Source: Agapetus fuscipes (lineage: Eukaryota; Arthropoda; Insecta; Trichoptera; Glossosomatidae). From it: a stretch of DNA of 64,000 nt. The notes beneath the pieces were generated by a model. The model ran no database searches and was not told the DNA's origin. It saw nothing but the letters and a program-made list of their open reading frames with translations. The translations under genes were made by a program, and so were the position numbers. Positions 11,201 through 21,000 of this stretch are shown piece by piece. Numbering within the stretch: position 1 is the first letter of the stretch; every line of letters begins with the position of its first letter. Location: contig OX637362.1 of NCBI GenBank assembly GCA_951799405.1, positions 13,068,493 through 13,132,492 of the forward strand, given 5' to 3'.

Positions 11201-11400
11201 TGTTGGGTGTTGGTTGCATTGTTGGAGAAGCGGCGGGGTGGTATGGCGGAAATGTCTGAGCCCGTGTCGATCAGAAACTTTTGAGATGACAGCGAGTCCC
11301 ACACATGTAATCTGCAGCTTTGTGTTGGCATCGGCGTCGAGCAAGCTGCTATTACTGAGCGCCTTTGAAGTTTTCCGCCATTTTGCATGGCTGTTGACAT
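8209..11400 (-). CDS. pol: Ty3 pol: protease, RT, RNase H, integrase
   Basis: This 1063-aa ORF encodes the enzymes that copy the element RNA and insert the DNA. Domains in order: aspartic protease with [12 protein letters not shown] near residues 43-54; RT with YLDD at about 348-351; RNase H starting near VVDASEF at 500; the HHCC zinc finger of integrase (HENAH...CITCQK) at about 688-727; integrase core with catalytic Asp in HIDLVGP (about 755), Asp in VTDQGRQ (about 812) and Glu in NGLIERWH (about 851). There is no chromodomain at the C-terminus. It overlaps gag by 49 bp in the -1 frame, so it is probably made as a Gag-Pol fusion by ribosomal frameshifting. The annotated Met is then only the first in the frame. 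All catalytic residues seen are intact. Confidence 0.95.
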   Translation of the reverse strand: MSTAMQNGGKLQRRSVIAACSTPMPTQSCRLHVWDSLSSQKFLIDTGSDISAIPPRRFSNNATNTQQTAFPEIYAANGTRIRTYGTQDIKISLGLRREFEWTFIIADVGQPIIGADLLHQHNILVDLRRQCLIDGTTQLISRGHRAPGPSAKLSMINNLDPYHKIISMYPTLIHCQAKEAPQATKHTVTHIIETKGQPVTAKARRLAPGHLEAAQQEFAKMMKLGICRPSKSNWSSPLHMVKKPNGGWRPCGDYRALNAKTTPDCYPIPHIHDFAHRLHDAKIFSTLDLERAYHQIPVNPEDVNKTAIITPFGLFEFTAMQFGLCNAAQTFQRFIHEVTRDLGFCFTYLDDILIASKNEEQHTEHLKTIFKRLCEYGLVINPEKCNFGKREVSFLGYKVTAAGTSPLPEKVQQILEFPIPQEVRALRRFLGMVNFYRRFLPHAINAQRVLFEATSNYKKNDKRPITWTSELENSFEKCKADLAQATMLAHPKPDAELSLVVDASEFAMGAALQQLQEGSWQPLAFFSRKFSDAQRRYSTYDRELSAIYEATKYFRQLIEGRIFHILTDHKPLTFAFRNKKNCSTPRQERQLDYISQFTTDVRYIPGPDNVVADALSRVEAITIPSTINYGDIAKAQSTDQELEKLKKESSLKLQLQEIPGTALALWTDTSTGTSRPFIPKDMRHEIIRMYHENAHTGTKATYRTLKTRFVWPGLQRDVTQYVRTCITCQKTKITRHTTSPIQSLPTPDSRFSYIHIDLVGPLPSSQEHTYILTMIDRFTRWPEAVPLKDITAETVAKALLTNWIARFGVPSHIVTDQGRQFESQLFRDVTRLIGAKHIHTTAYHPQSNGLIERWHRTLKAAIRSQTTSRWTEVLPMILLGLRNAIREDIAYSPAQLTYGTTLRMPGDFFENSTPTEPDTFANKLQLTLQNIRPVPTSNHKKERPFVHKHLQECTHVFVRVDSHKTPLQAPYEGPFKIVQKNDKHFLVDFSGKTKTISIDRLKPAYMPDETYTSHGPEHSQRPEADVPNTATPRPLSPGPSNQPEAENTKTRSGRRVTIPKRYL

Positions 11401-12140
11401 TTTCTGGCGTTGTTTCCGAAATTACTATGGTAGAAGCAAAGACCGTCAGCTGTTCTTGATGAGCTTGATGAGAAACGGTTCCCGGAGCGTCCGCGACTGT
11501 GACTTCTGCCTTGTCTCTGCAGTTTTGTTTCCAGCTGTTCTATTTTCCTCGTTAGCTCCCCTACTTGCATGATGAGCTGTGTAACAAGTGGGCGTAGAGA
11601 GTCTTGGCTTGAAGCTGGTGCAGGTAACTGCGTCATACTGTAGATAGAAGGTCCCTGACAGACTTCTATAATGCGGTCAGCTATTGCGGCTTGTTGGTCC
11701 AGTGGCTGGTCAGGCGACACAGATAAAATCGTCTGGGCTTGTTGCGGCAGGTGCTGGAACCACAGGCTGCGAAGAATTGGGCTGTCTTGAAGTTTGTATC
11801 CTGCAAGCTGCTTCATTTGGAGGAGCAGCATTGAAGGTTTCTTGTCTCTCAAGGAGAGTCCATGTAACAGCTTTGCTAGGGATTTTTCCTCAGATTCCTT
11901 GAACCGGTCGATGAGAGCGTCCTTCAGCGTGTCGTACATCTTCTCCGCCGGAGGCGACATGATAACATCGGCGACACATTCAAGTGCTTCTTGATCCAAG
12001 CCACCGACGAGTATGAAGTATTTTGTGCTGTCCACGGTAACTCCAGCATGTTGAAATTGGGTCTCAGCTTGTGCGATCCACAGACCGACGTTCTTACGCC
12101 AGAATGGCGGCATCTTGATGCTCACTTTGGCGGCTTCCAT
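11352..12140 (-). CDS. gag: Ty3 gag, CHCC zinc motif
   Basis: This 262-aa capsid and nucleocapsid precursor forms the virus-like particle that packages element RNA. The N-terminal two thirds ([15 protein letters not shown], then [15 protein letters not shown]) match the retrotransposon gag fold by general pattern. A basic Arg/Ser-rich stretch (residues about 212-230) precedes a zinc motif CFYH...KCQQPC. This has spacing C-x2-H-x9-C-x3-C, unlike the usual CCHC, and is the form described for CsRn1-type elements. The start was chosen as the first Met after the primer site. The pol frame overlaps its last 49 bp in -1; a ggaaaac stretch there is a possible slippery site but is not canonical. Confidence 0.9.
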   Translation of the reverse strand: MEAAKVSIKMPPFWRKNVGLWIAQAETQFQHAGVTVDSTKYFILVGGLDQEALECVADVIMSPPAEKMYDTLKDALIDRFKESEEKSLAKLLHGLSLRDKKPSMLLLQMKQLAGYKLQDSPILRSLWFQHLPQQAQTILSVSPDQPLDQQAAIADRIIEVCQGPSIYSMTQLPAPASSQDSLRPLVTQLIMQVGELTRKIEQLETKLQRQGRSHSRGRSGNRFSSSSSRTADGLCFYHSNFGNNARKCQQPCKMAENFKGAQ

Positions 12141-12222
12141 TGTTCTTGCACTTTGATAAAATGTTTAAAAATGTTACTGCACTTTGATTGATTATTACGG
12201 GTCACCAAATTTTTTGTTTTAA

Positions 12223-12241
12223 ATCACGTCGGGCGTCACCA
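12223..12241 (-). other. Primer binding site like tRNA-Trp
   Basis: One base after the 5' LTR the minus strand reads tggtgacgcccgacgtgat. The insect tRNA-Trp 3' end would pair with tggtgaccccgacgtgat, so the match is complete except for one inserted base. Use of tRNA-Trp is known for CsRn1-type elements. Confidence 0.75.
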
Positions 12242-12242
12242 C

Positions 12243-13158
12243 TTTGGAGGTTGAGTGTGTGGTGTGAATAAAAGCCCGTTTTTGAAAGTGTATATTTTTA
12301 ATGCAGTCAGTACTGTTCAATCAAAGGTAATTCAAAATGTTGTCTTGGTTGCAATCTTCCGGTCTTCAAGCTGCGTCCAGGCGGAAGTCCTCCTTAATCC
12401 GCCTTGCTTGTGAGGCGAGCAGGATGCTTGATGCTTGAAGTGGGGGAAGGAAAGGAAATATGGAAAGTGGCAATTAGGACGAAACCATGTAAACTTTTGA
12501 GGAAGTTCGGATTGGCCCTAACAAGGACCTTTTGTTGTGAGCAGGAGAAAAAACTGTAAACTTTTGAGGAAAATTAAAAGTGGCCCTAAGAAGGACCTTT
12601 TGTGTTGTGATGTGAGCAGTGTGCTGTAGGAGACGGTTGCCTCAAGTCTGTTCCTGGCGAGGTCTTGAGAATCTTCTAGGTAAAGATGTGGCGAAGCTGG
12701 AGATGTCCAGGTGAAGGTATGATGAAGCTGGAGATGTCCAGGCGAAGGCGCGAGGTAAGATGTCGTCTCTGCTTGGAAATTGGCGGGAATGCGAGAGATG
12801 TCTTGAGATTTTGGCGGGAGATGTAGATGTCCGCTCGGTGGTCTCGAAGTTTCTCTGGTGATGATGTAGTGAACTGCGGAGACGTCCAGGCGACGGTGCA
12901 AAGTTGTTTTGCGTCTCTGCTTGGAAATCGGCGGGAACGCGAGACGGCTTGCAATTTTGGCGGGAGCGCGGTGAGATGTTGCTCGTTCCGTGGTCTCAGT
13001 GTGTCTGGCTGTTTGGAGCGCGGCGTACGCGTTTTATACTCCCGCTCGTTCTCGCGGGCCCACTACTAGGGGTGGGCACGCACAATTTTCGGATTATCTT
13101 CTTTTTATCTGATTTCAGATATCTGGTTTTCTTTCATCTTCTGTACTGATGCACCACA
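12243..13158 (-). repeat. Ty3 5' LTR
   Basis: It begins tgtggtgcatcag on the minus strand and is the promoter copy for the element. Chance ORFs inside it are duplicated exactly in the other LTR and are not genes. Confidence 0.92.
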
Positions 13159-13162
13159 GTAC

Positions 13163-13464
13163 TAACATATCAACCTTTTAGAATAATTATTTCAAGAATA
13201 ATAATTAAATTAATTATTTTATTTCCGCAACCCTGCATATTATTACTTCACACACTTTAAACTCTTCAAACAATGTAACAACACTTGACATTTTATTTAC
13301 CACGCTTATGAGCCAAGTGACCCGCGGAGGTTGTGACAACCCTGTCTCTACCCCCCTCCCCCCACATCAAGGGGTGATACATTGGCCGTTGTCACGTGAA
13401 GTTTCGACATAATGGAGGTAACTTCACCGATTTATGGCAACAATCACGCTCGCTTGTTTTCTCA
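13163..13464. other. Unassigned sequence
   Basis: AT-rich, then a short GC-richer part with a C-run at 13350-13362. No feature was recognised. Confidence 0.4.
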
Positions 13465-13625
13465 GGTATCCACCCCCATCTTACCCCCGTTTCACCCCCG
13501 CCTCACCCCATTCTACCTCACCTCATTTTACCCTTCTTCGCGTATTCTTACCCTCCAACCTGCTTCACCCCAATTTTACCCCCATTTTACCCACTTTTAC
13601 CACCTTTTTGTCTGCCTCAGTCATC
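13465..13625. repeat. Pyrimidine-rich minisatellite
   Basis: Degenerate units such as ccccattttac and ccccgcctcac are repeated many times. The ORFs through it are low-complexity Pro/Ser/Thr translations and not genes. Confidence 0.7.
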
Positions 13626-13789
13626 TCTTATAAAAGAGGGGGTAATAGGAAAAACACTCATGTTGAGTTGTATACTGAGAAATACAATTCTGCATAGCTT
13701 ACAAAGTAGTACCTTGAAGTCAACATAACACTTATTTTAAAATAATGTTATACACTTTAATTTTTATTTTCATGGTTGGACTTCTATTA

Positions 13790-13935
13790 TACAAAAAATG
13801 TTTTTTTTTTGTGTTTTATCACGTTAGGTCATGGTCTATTTGCTGTTGTTTTTATCTGCCGACGTTTCGCTTTCACAAGCAGAAAGCATTCTCAAGGAGA
13901 GTTATAAAACAACGCGGTGGATTAATATTCGCGGT
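13790..13935. repeat. Terminal-repeat remnant with ctga..gcgaaac motif
   Basis: On the minus strand ccttgagaatgctttctgct, tgtgaaagcgaaacgtcggc can fold as a stem of gctttc with gaaagc, followed by gaaac. The same arrangement occurs at 35470-35530. Confidence 0.5.
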
Positions 13936-14025
13936 TGCTTGCTGTTCGTAACTGAAGCTCAATGAAAATTAATCTTTGTTGACAAATTTTCCCACTTTTT
14001 ATTTAAAGTGCGGTTACTGGCTTAA

Positions 14026-14350
14026 CGCAACTAAGCTACACATATAGTGTAACTTCTTGCCGCGTTATCCCCGAGGGGGTCGCATGTGGCGAGTTGAACC
14101 TATTTCATTTTTACAGGTAAGGGGCCGGCCTTACGCCAACCACTTCAGATGAAGTGGGGGTTTCCCAGCTCCCGAGAGGGCTGGTTCTCATTTCTTGTGA
14201 AGGCTGGGTAAACCTTGCCGGTATTTATTTTGGGGTTTGAAATAAACACCGAAACGGAAAATCACTTCAGACACCCTCGCCTCGGCGGGATTCGAACCCG
14301 AGCTCACGGCATGGAATGCAAGCACTCTACCAACTGAGCTATCAACCGGA
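14026..14350 (-). repeat. SINE-A, near full length
   Basis: On the minus strand the tRNA-like head reads ggttgatagctcagttggta with a B box gggttcgaatcccg. The body follows (ggtttgaaat inverted, ctgaagtggttggcg, ggccggcccc) and the 3' end is tgtagcttagttgcgtt. It is about 325 bp. Confidence 0.85.
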
Positions 14351-14887
14351 CTAAGCTTAAGACTTAGACTAAGCTACTGAAAAACAAGCTTAAGGGTTTT
14401 TGTATTGACATTTTGAAAATTCATTTAAATTAAATTTTTAAATTTAACAAAAAGTTTTTCTTCTCGAGTTGACTTATTTCTTTGAGCGCTTTCGATGTTA
14501 TCACACCATTATCAAGAGAACAAACGAGAAAAGAAGTTGAGAAAAGACCTGTCAGCATCTCATTAGCTACAATGTGTGCAAATCTTTTTTGGCGGCACTA
14601 AAAAAACAAGAAGAAGATGATCATTCTAATAACTTTAATTTCGTGTTTTCTTAGCAGCCTTTTTAATCTTTTCAAGTCCGCCCCAGCTTCTAAACCGTGG
14701 GTCTTACACGTGTTTTTATATAAAAGTACCTCTCTGTCGATTCCCAAGTTCTTTTTTTTTTTCAAACTTAGTTCTTTATGTATCCTGGGTTACATCTTCG
14801 AAATGCTGAGTCGAAGAAATAGGTTTTCAATACAACAAGAAATAAAAATAAGTCGTGGCACAATTTTGAACTCAATTCCTGATTTTC
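14351..14887. other. AT-rich stretch with one motif-repeat piece
   Basis: Only 14455-14530 is notable. It has ttgataatggtgtgataaca then tcgaaagcgctc on the minus strand, related to the block at 28520-28610. No gene was seen. Confidence 0.4.
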
Positions 14888-15062
14888 AGGAAAGGACGGC
14901 AAGAGTTGCAGGGTGTATGCCCATTTGAGATTTGGATTTTATGTTGTAGGCTCACATGAGGCATGTGCAAGCGCGAACTTGTCCGTGTCTGGTTGTGGGA
15001 ATGCATGTAATGTAACTCCAATGTAACATATCTTTGCAACTTAGATTAGATTAGATTAGACA
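14888..15062 (+). repeat. LINE-1 3' end, 5'-truncated
   Basis: It runs from ggaaaggacggcaagagttg to the repeated gatta tail. Confidence 0.75.
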
Positions 15063-15285
15063 GCATTGATTTGATACTTGTGTGTCAAAGATGAAACTAA
15101 AAAAAATCCTATTTTTAATAAAATATCACTAAGAAATACACAGAAATAAACATTAACCCTAGAAAATATTTATTGCCGTGGAATTACTTTGTGAAATCAC
15201 TTTTAAAGTTGAATTTCTTGAATATTAAAATATATTGCGATCTTTACTCAGATAACGTCAAACTATTATAATGGATGATTTAAGT
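15063..15285. other. AT-rich, nothing recognised
   Basis: No supported feature. Confidence 0.5.
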
Positions 15286-15542
15286 CGAAATCTAAATCTA
15301 AGCTGCAAAGATATGTATCATTTGAGATTCATATTAAATGCATTCCCACAAGCGAACACGCAAAATTTCGCGCTCACACATGCCGCATGTGGATCTACAA
15401 TATAAAAACCCAATCTCAAATGAACATAAGCCCTACAACTCTTGCCGATCTTCCCTGAAACAGGGGTGACATTGGCAAAGTGAACCATTTTTTACAGTAT
15501 GGGTGGTCAACCTCATACCAACCTATCAGTCAAGGAATCATT
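15286..15542 (-). repeat. LINE-1 3' UTR copy
   Basis: The inverted module runs from aatctaaatctaagctgcaa to cataccaacctatcagtcaa. Confidence 0.8.
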
Positions 15543-15582
15543 ACAAAAATCGTTTTGTTTCTATTTAGCTATGTTAATAGAG

Positions 15583-15830
15583 TCCGGTCGATAGCTCAGT
15601 TGTTATACCGCTTGCATTCCATGCCGTGAGCCCGGGTTCGAATGCCACCGAGTTCGTCAGAAATAATTTCCCTTTTCGGTGTTAATTTCAAACCCCAAAA
15701 TACCGGTAAGATTTATTCAGTCTTCTCAATAAATGAGTACCAGCGCCCTCGCGAGCTGGGAAACCTCCATTTCAAATTAAGTGGTTGGCGTAAGGCCGGC
15801 GCTCTTACCTGTAAAAAAAAATAGGTTAAC
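15583..15830 (+). repeat. SINE-A copy
   Basis: Head ggtcgatagctcagttgtta, B box gggttcgaatgcc, body with ggtgttaatttcaaacccca and ggcgtaaggccggcgctctt. It lacks the last 70 bp or so of the family. Confidence 0.8.
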
Positions 15831-16464
15831 TGTATCCTCGTGGAATCATTTCGCAGATTTAACCGATTTAGTAGGTCTTTTTATTTCGCATTAAAACAAC
15901 ATGCAATATTTGACACATAAAAAAAAATCGTATGGATGAGAGACCAGCACCTTAGGTGGTGAGATCTGGAAGCAATCCAGCCGCATGACGAGGTTTATTT
16001 TGACACCCTTTTCAATAACCCGACCTGATTATCACCTTATCTAAAAACATCAAACAAAATTCCAAATTAATTATTCAAAAATAGATTGGATCGAAACGAA
16101 TCACTGCGAAATTTCGGTCGAAAAATAATATTGTTTTTTTCATAAACAAAAACCCAGCCAGGTGACGCACTCATTATTTTCGTTTTATTCGATACATAAA
16201 CACAAAATGACGATATCCGTGCGTGAAGCGAAAAAACAAATTTGTTTGAAAGCGATATGGGGCGGTTGCGTTGTTTTTTTTTTTGCGAAATGGGAATTGT
16301 TTTGCTGTTATCATGTCTCTATTATTTTTGTTTTTGATTTTCGAAAATGGAATACGGTGACAATTTCATATTTACACATCAGAGTTCTGTTTATTTACTT
16401 TTTGAAATTGAAATGTATGAATATATTAACAAGGAAAAGTGACTTGTACTTTTATATATAAACT
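15831..16464. other. AT-rich, nothing recognised
   Basis: Short ORFs here (for example near 16162-16461) are low complexity and unsupported. Confidence 0.5.
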
Positions 16465-16540
16465 AGCTGACCCGGCGAACTTTTTTCCGCCTTTGAGGCA
16501 ATAAATGAGCAGACTTTTGATTTCATCTAGGTCAATTTTT
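16465..16540 (+). repeat. Short fragment beginning ctagctgacccggcgaac
   Basis: This opening is common to a dispersed insect LINE/RTE-like repeat (recognised from memory of insect genomes, not searched). Only the first part is present before LINE-1 sequence begins. Confidence 0.35.
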
Positions 16541-16562
16541 TATTTGGATAAATTAATATATA

Positions 16563-17319
16563 AGAAGTATGATTGGACTATCTAAGAAGTATGATTAGGA
16601 AAAAACGAAGTGACAGGGTGAGGAATGATTTTGTAAGATAAGAGTGTGGTGTAAGGGAAAGTGTGAAAGTGAAGATTAAAAGAAGTATATTAAGATGGTT
16701 CGGGCACATGGAGAGAATGAGTGATGAAAGATTGACGAAGAAAGTATATGTTGCTAGAATAGATGGGTGTCGTGGTAGAGGAAGACCGAGAAAAGTATGG
16801 AAGGATCAAATCTCTGAAATAGCGAATGACCGGGATATCCAGAGTCATAATAAAAGGAGGACTTGTATGAAAAAGGTTATGACTCTGGATGAAATGAAAG
16901 AAGTATGCAAGGACAGGAAGAAGTGGCGGCTAATCTGCAATGTTGATTTCTAATGTTGGTGTATTCATTTGCTACATTTTTTGCATAGGAAATTTTTGAC
17001 TTTTTTTGTATAGATTTCTTTGTAAGGTTTTGTTCTTTTTTATATTTAAATGTAATTTATTATTCATTCATATTCCTTGACTTATAGGTTGGTATGAGGC
17101 TGACCACCCATACTGTAAAAAATGGTTCACTTTGCCAATGTCACCCCTGTTTCAGGGAAGGTCGGCAAAAGTTGTGGGGCTTATGTTCATTTGAGGTTTG
17201 GATTTTATTTGTAAGTACACATTCAGCATTTGTAAGCGCGAACTACACTTGTTGATTTGTGGGCATACATCTGAGAGCTTTAAATGAATATATCCTTGCA
17301 ACTTAGATTATAGATTATA
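16563..17319 (+). mobile_element. 5'-truncated LINE-1 with 3' UTR and tail
   Basis: The RT C-terminal tail region (16663-16953) is followed by a 3' UTR that contains the ttccttgacttataggttgg module from 17070. It ends in repeated gattata. This copy links the widespread 3' module to the LINE-1 ORF. Confidence 0.85.
16582..16953 (+). pseudogene. LINE-1 RT C-terminal fragment
   Basis: It encodes the last 100 or so residues of the LINE-1 protein: RWFGHMERM, GCRGRGRPRKVWKDQI, NKRRTCMKK, DRKKWRLICNVDF. An in-frame stop (taa near 16637) separates it from the earlier part. No RT catalytic motif is present, so it is inactive. Confidence 0.8.
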
Positions 17320-17555
17320 GCACGTTTAATAATAAAGAGCATTAACTCAAAAAACATGAATGTTGGGAAATCACGTTTAAAGTTCAGACATCCAGTACAA
17401 CTTGTATGGGATGAAAAAGGCGGCCGATATTTTATCTCGGTCATATTCGTCCAAATTGAACGGCTGTCGCATTCTACCTATTCTTCTCGCATTGTTCTTG
17501 CGTTTTATTACAAAATCTCGATTTTCCTAATTTTCGAGTTATTTCTCTTTATTAT
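17320..17555 (-). mobile_element. 247-bp MITE, cgcacg family, copy 2 (left part)
   Basis: The rest of the copy is at 24076-24085, on the other side of the BEL element that inserted 10 bp from its end. Two pieces plus a lost cg give the family length of 247 bp. The first two bases at the left edge are missing. Confidence 0.8.
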
Positions 17556-17962
17556 TGATTACGCCAAGTTTGACGTAATCATGTGGGGGTGCGTGGGGGA
17601 GGATTTGAGATCGCAAACTGGTTCTCGATTATCGCGATCGGACGAACTGCCCAACAAATCTGTCTAGGCAGCCAACCAATGGAGCAAGGGGGAAGGAATC
17701 ACGGAATCAAATGGTCTGGACTCACCTTATCTCCAATGGATGCCTCTTTCGCGGAGCACTGGTCGCGTTTTTGTGTGTGGTTTCTCCTTCGTTCGCGCGC
17801 GGTGTACACTGCGATGGACACGTCTATCCAAGGCCGCGTATGAAGAAGTACTAGCTGGAGACAGGTGATTGGGCAAATCGGATAGGTCAGATTATAGGCA
17901 CAAGGACAAGGATTTTATGGCCAGCTACCCATAACAAACCTACCCAACAGTTCGCCCAAACA
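17556..17962 (-). repeat. BEL 3' LTR
   Basis: Its plus-strand left end forms a perfect 8-bp inverted repeat, tgattacg with cgtaatca. The remaining 362 bp look identical to the other LTR. Confidence 0.93.
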
Positions 17963-17975
17963 TGCCCCCCAGCTT
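17963..17975 (-). other. BEL polypurine tract
   Basis: On the minus strand agctggggggca lies directly before the 3' LTR. Confidence 0.55.
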
Positions 17976-18078
17976 GAGAGGACGTAGTCCTTTCAAAACA
18001 ACGATTAATTTATTTTATTTATTATTATAATTTAAATCTACTTAATTACGCGAGTGGACTGTATATTATTTTGTAATG

Positions 18079-21000
18079 TTATTGATTTGGCAACGGACAA
18101 ACCTTGACAACTGGACGCCTATAAGTTCCAGTTTTCGTCCGGACATTAACTACTCTAGCTATACCGTCCGCTCCCGGAAAGACATCCTCAATAACTCCTA
18201 GTGGCCAATTAAGAGGTGCACTACCTTCAGTTTTTAACAAGACAACAGATCCAATCTTGATTGGCTCTGTTTCCGTGTTCCATTTCTGACGCGTTTGGAG
18301 AGTGTGAAGGTACTCCACCTTCCACCGTTTCCAGAAAGACTGAACTAAATGGTCCACATACTGTTTACGAGACAGTAGACTAATGTCTCTAGAGGAGGTA
18401 TCTGTCGCCGGAAGTGACTTTAGAGGAGTCAATGTGAGAAAATGTGCGGGGGTTAGAGCAATAGGTTCGGATGGATCGGCACTCAAACATGAAAGCGGTC
18501 TGGAGTTTAAAATTGCTTCAATTTGCGCAAGTACTGTAGACATTTCCTCGAATGTCAATAATTGTTTACCAATTACTCGATTCAGATGGAGTTTGATACT
18601 CCGCACGTTACTCTCCCAAATTCCACCGAAATGCGGGGCGGATGGGGGATTGAACTTCCAATCTATCCGATGGTCTCTTAGTTCCCTGTCGAACTTATTT
18701 TGAAAAGCTTCAGACTCCAGGAGACCATAGAGAGCATCGAGGTGAGATTTTGCACCAATGAAGTTTGTCCCACAGTCTGAGTACATTATTTTTACCGGCC
18801 CGCGTCGAGACAAAAATCGCTTAAGAGCGTTAATAAATGTTTCCGTGCTTAGATCTGATGCGAGTTCGATATGAACCGCTTTCGTGATTAAGCACACAAA
18901 CACACAAATGTATGCTTTAATTTTGTGCACACCTCTTTTTCTATAAGGAATCACACTTAAGGGGCCCGCGTAGTCTATGCCACAGTGGAAAAATGCCTTA
19001 CCTTCATTTACCCGACAGGCAGGTAAATCCCCCATGAAGGGGAAGCGTGATTTTGGATTAACCTTATAACAAGTATTACATAATTGGACGCGTTTACGCA
19101 CAATATTTCTAGCCGACAAAATCCAGAAATTTTGTCGCAAAAGGGACATTAGTAACTGAGGTCCGGAATGCAAGAATTTTCTATGATAGTAATCAATGAT
19201 TAAATTCAAAATATGACCGCGACCTGGTAAAAGTATTGGATGTTTACTGTCATAAGCTAAGTCAGCGTTTACAAGTCTCCCTCCTACTCGTAACAACCCA
19301 TCGGCGTCGATAAAGGCATTAAGCTTACGAAATGCAGGAGATAAGACTTTACCGGCTTTCGCGTTTTTAATTTCGTTCGAAAAATGATGATTTTGTAAGT
19401 CTTTTATAACTACGATTTCTGCAAACCGTAGGTGAGAGACTTCAAAATTTGATGACAATCTTTTTATAAAACGAAATATGTAAATAACAACTCTTAACAA
19501 TTTACTCCAGGAAGAGATTCGTTCAGCGAGTGAACCTAATAAAGTTGGTTGCTTGGGTAAGTTATCCATTACAGTCATAACTTTTATTTTTTGTTCCGGC
19601 GGGTTTTCAATAGTATTTGGATCAAATTTACCAAAATTCCATTCTTCAATCGGTGAGCGCGCGAAGGCAGGGCCTTTAAACCAGAGCGGGTGGTCAATTA
19701 ATTGTGCGGGAGTCAGACCGCGTGAGAGACAATCCGCGGGATTGTCTTTCCCGGCAATATGATAAAACTGACTTGGAGGTATATTATCCTGAATTATAGT
19801 TACTCTATTCGCGATGAAAGTCTGCCAGCGGGATGGGTGTGAATGAACCCAAGCGAGTGCCACTGTACTATCAGAAAAGGCGTATACATTATTAATTTGG
19901 CAGCGAGTTGAATATGTATCAATGACTACACGCATTAATTTTGACAATATCAATATTCCCGATAATTCAAGTCTTGCTAAAGATATTGTACGACTTGGAG
20001 CTACTCGCGACTTTGCACAAGCTAAACTTATTTCTCCGCGTTTACTTGGAGGATTATATACATGAATATATATCACCGCTCCATATGCTCTCTCACTTGC
20101 GTCCGCGAATCCCAATAGGGATATAATCGACTCCTGCGTTACACCTGTATGCCGTGGCAGCTGAATACTTTGAAGGAGTGGGAGTTCCGATTCATAATTT
20201 TCCCAAGTTGAAATTATACTCTGAGGAGGACAATCGTCCCAATCGATTTTATGTTCCCAGAGAAATTTAATCATTAATTTAGCTGTTACAATCACGGGTG
20301 CTACAAATCCCATCAAATCCCAGAAGCGCGCAATTGTCGACAGAATATTTCGTTTTGTACATTTACGAAATTTGTTAGTGACACTAAAGGTAAAAACATC
20401 CTTTCCAGGCAACCAATGCAAACCAAGGATGGTACATTGATCTTCTGAACTGAACTCCACAGCTTCAGAAATGCGACAAGCTGAGGGAATGCCTCCCATG
20501 ACTGATGGTGAATTACTCGAGAACTTCACTAATTCAAAACCGCCCGCAAGAAATAATTCAATCAACTGGTTTGAAAGTGCGATAGCCTCTTCATCATTTA
20601 AACAGCTAGAAACCAAATCATCCATGTAAATATCTCTCTCTGCTACAAGTGCCGCTAATGGAAAACGTGTTCGCTCATCATCAATTAAACGACGAACGGT
20701 ACGCATTGCAAGGTATGGGCTGCACTTTAAGCCAAATGGTACGCGTGTAAATTCAAAAAGCTGAAGTGGATCATTTTTATCAAACCGATATAAAACTCTC
20801 TGATAGCATCTATGCTCTTTATTTACCAGAATTTGCATATACATTTTACGTATGTCAGCGCTTAGAGCAACTGGAAACAAGCGAAAGTGTAATATTATTT
20901 TAAATAGATCATTTTGAAGATTTCTACCCGTATGTAGAACATCATTCAGCGATAATCCTGATGTAGTTTTCATACTAGCATCTATTACTGCGCGAACCTT

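Larger units (their letters stand above)
6785..13158 (-). mobile_element. Complete Ty3 retrotransposon, CsRn1 type
   Basis: Two 916-bp LTRs that look identical (6785-7700 and 12243-13158) bound a full set of gag and pol genes on the minus strand. The 4-bp target duplication gtac is at 6781-6784 and 13159-13162. A gag zinc motif of CHCC type and a primer site like the end of tRNA-Trp both fit the CsRn1 clade of Ty3 elements (known for that clade; assignment here by eye). Matching LTRs and open reading frames argue for a very recent insertion that may still be able to move. Confidence 0.93.

Noticed and set aside
13396..13728. Pro/Ser/Thr-rich ORFs in three frames
   Set aside because: They are translations of a pyrimidine-rich minisatellite.
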